A stretch of 6,364 bases of DNA from Lentisphaerota bacterium (GTDB lineage Bacteria; Verrucomicrobiota; Kiritimatiellia; RFP12; JAAYLN01). The translations under genes were made by a program, and so were the position numbers. The notes under the pieces were generated by a model, which ran no database searches, was not told where the DNA came from, and saw only the letters and a program-made list of their open reading frames with translations. The stretch is taken from positions 1 to 6,364 of the forward strand of contig JAAYZJ010000550.1 of the NCBI GenBank assembly GCA_012514915.1. Reading direction: 5' to 3'. Shown here piece after piece: positions 6,276-6,364 of the stretch. Each line of letters begins with the position of its first letter. Positions within the stretch are counted from its first letter, which is position 1.

Positions 6276-6364
6276 TCACGGCCGCCACTGATAGCGGAGG
6301 CGCGAATCGCCCTCCAGCATCTGCTGCAACCCGAGGCCGCCGAACAGCCGCGGGCGGCGGAACA
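6276..6364 (-). CDS. C-terminal end of an unidentified protein
   Basis: The gene enters from the right edge on the minus strand and ends at TGA 6278-6276. The last 28 residues read FRRPRLFGGLGLQQM then LEGDSRLRYQWRP, with G/C-rich third positions over most codons. The alternating hydrophobic/polar end with aromatic residues (LRYQW) could be the last strand of an outer-membrane barrel, but 28 residues are too few to name a family. Its stop is 62 bases before the start of the large exported protein, in the same direction, so they may share a transcript. Confidence 0.55.
   Translation of the reverse strand, partial: FRRPRLFGGLGLQQMLEGDSRLRYQWRP

Overview
The window is GC-rich bacterial DNA with strong G/C preference at codon third positions. 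Clear Shine-Dalgarno sequences precede some genes but not others. Two proteins carry a secretion signal followed directly by a VEAE-type mature N-terminus, one of them a ~1000-residue exported protein with a beta-galactosidase-trimerisation-like region. This suits the Planctomycetota-Verrucomicrobiota-Kiritimatiellota group, but that is an inference from gene style; there is no rRNA or marker gene to confirm it.

Layout. On the minus strand from 1337 to 1 lie an M14-type zinc carboxypeptidase-like gene and, directly downstream, the 5' part of a gene for a small exported protein that leaves the window at base 1. This stretch has two irregularities. The peptidase frame has no stop and runs in frame into the next gene, losing the C-terminal part where the catalytic glutamate is expected. 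The exported protein then appears to lose one base in a C run at 135-138. Either the locus is decaying or this is a draft/metagenome sequence with errors.

Divergently, on the plus strand, lies a two-gene operon: a family-2-type glycosyltransferase (start best placed at 1512) and rfbC/rmlC (dTDP-4-dehydrorhamnose 3,5-epimerase), 6 bases apart. A good sigma-70-like promoter sits so close to the glycosyltransferase ATG that the message is probably leaderless. A 13-bp tandem repeat, which also contains a perfect 8-bp inverted repeat, abuts the -35. The pair points to deoxysugar supply and transfer for a surface polysaccharide or glycoprotein, but rfbA, rfbB and rfbD are not in the window.

Bases 2955-3165 are a convergent intergenic region with only a weak hairpin and short direct repeats. 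From 6213 down to 3166 runs the 1015-residue exported protein: signal peptide, N-terminal carbohydrate-binding-like domain, putative TIM-barrel hydrolase region, trimerisation-like domain and beta-rich C-terminus. Upstream of it is a 62-base gap with a 15-base palindrome, then the last 28 codons of another minus-strand gene entering from the right edge.

No CRISPR array, insertion sequence, tRNA or rRNA is visible. I do not see a clearly new multi-gene system. The points most worth a second look are the broken peptidase/exported-protein junction, the repeat-flanked leaderless promoter, and the large exported hydrolase-like protein.
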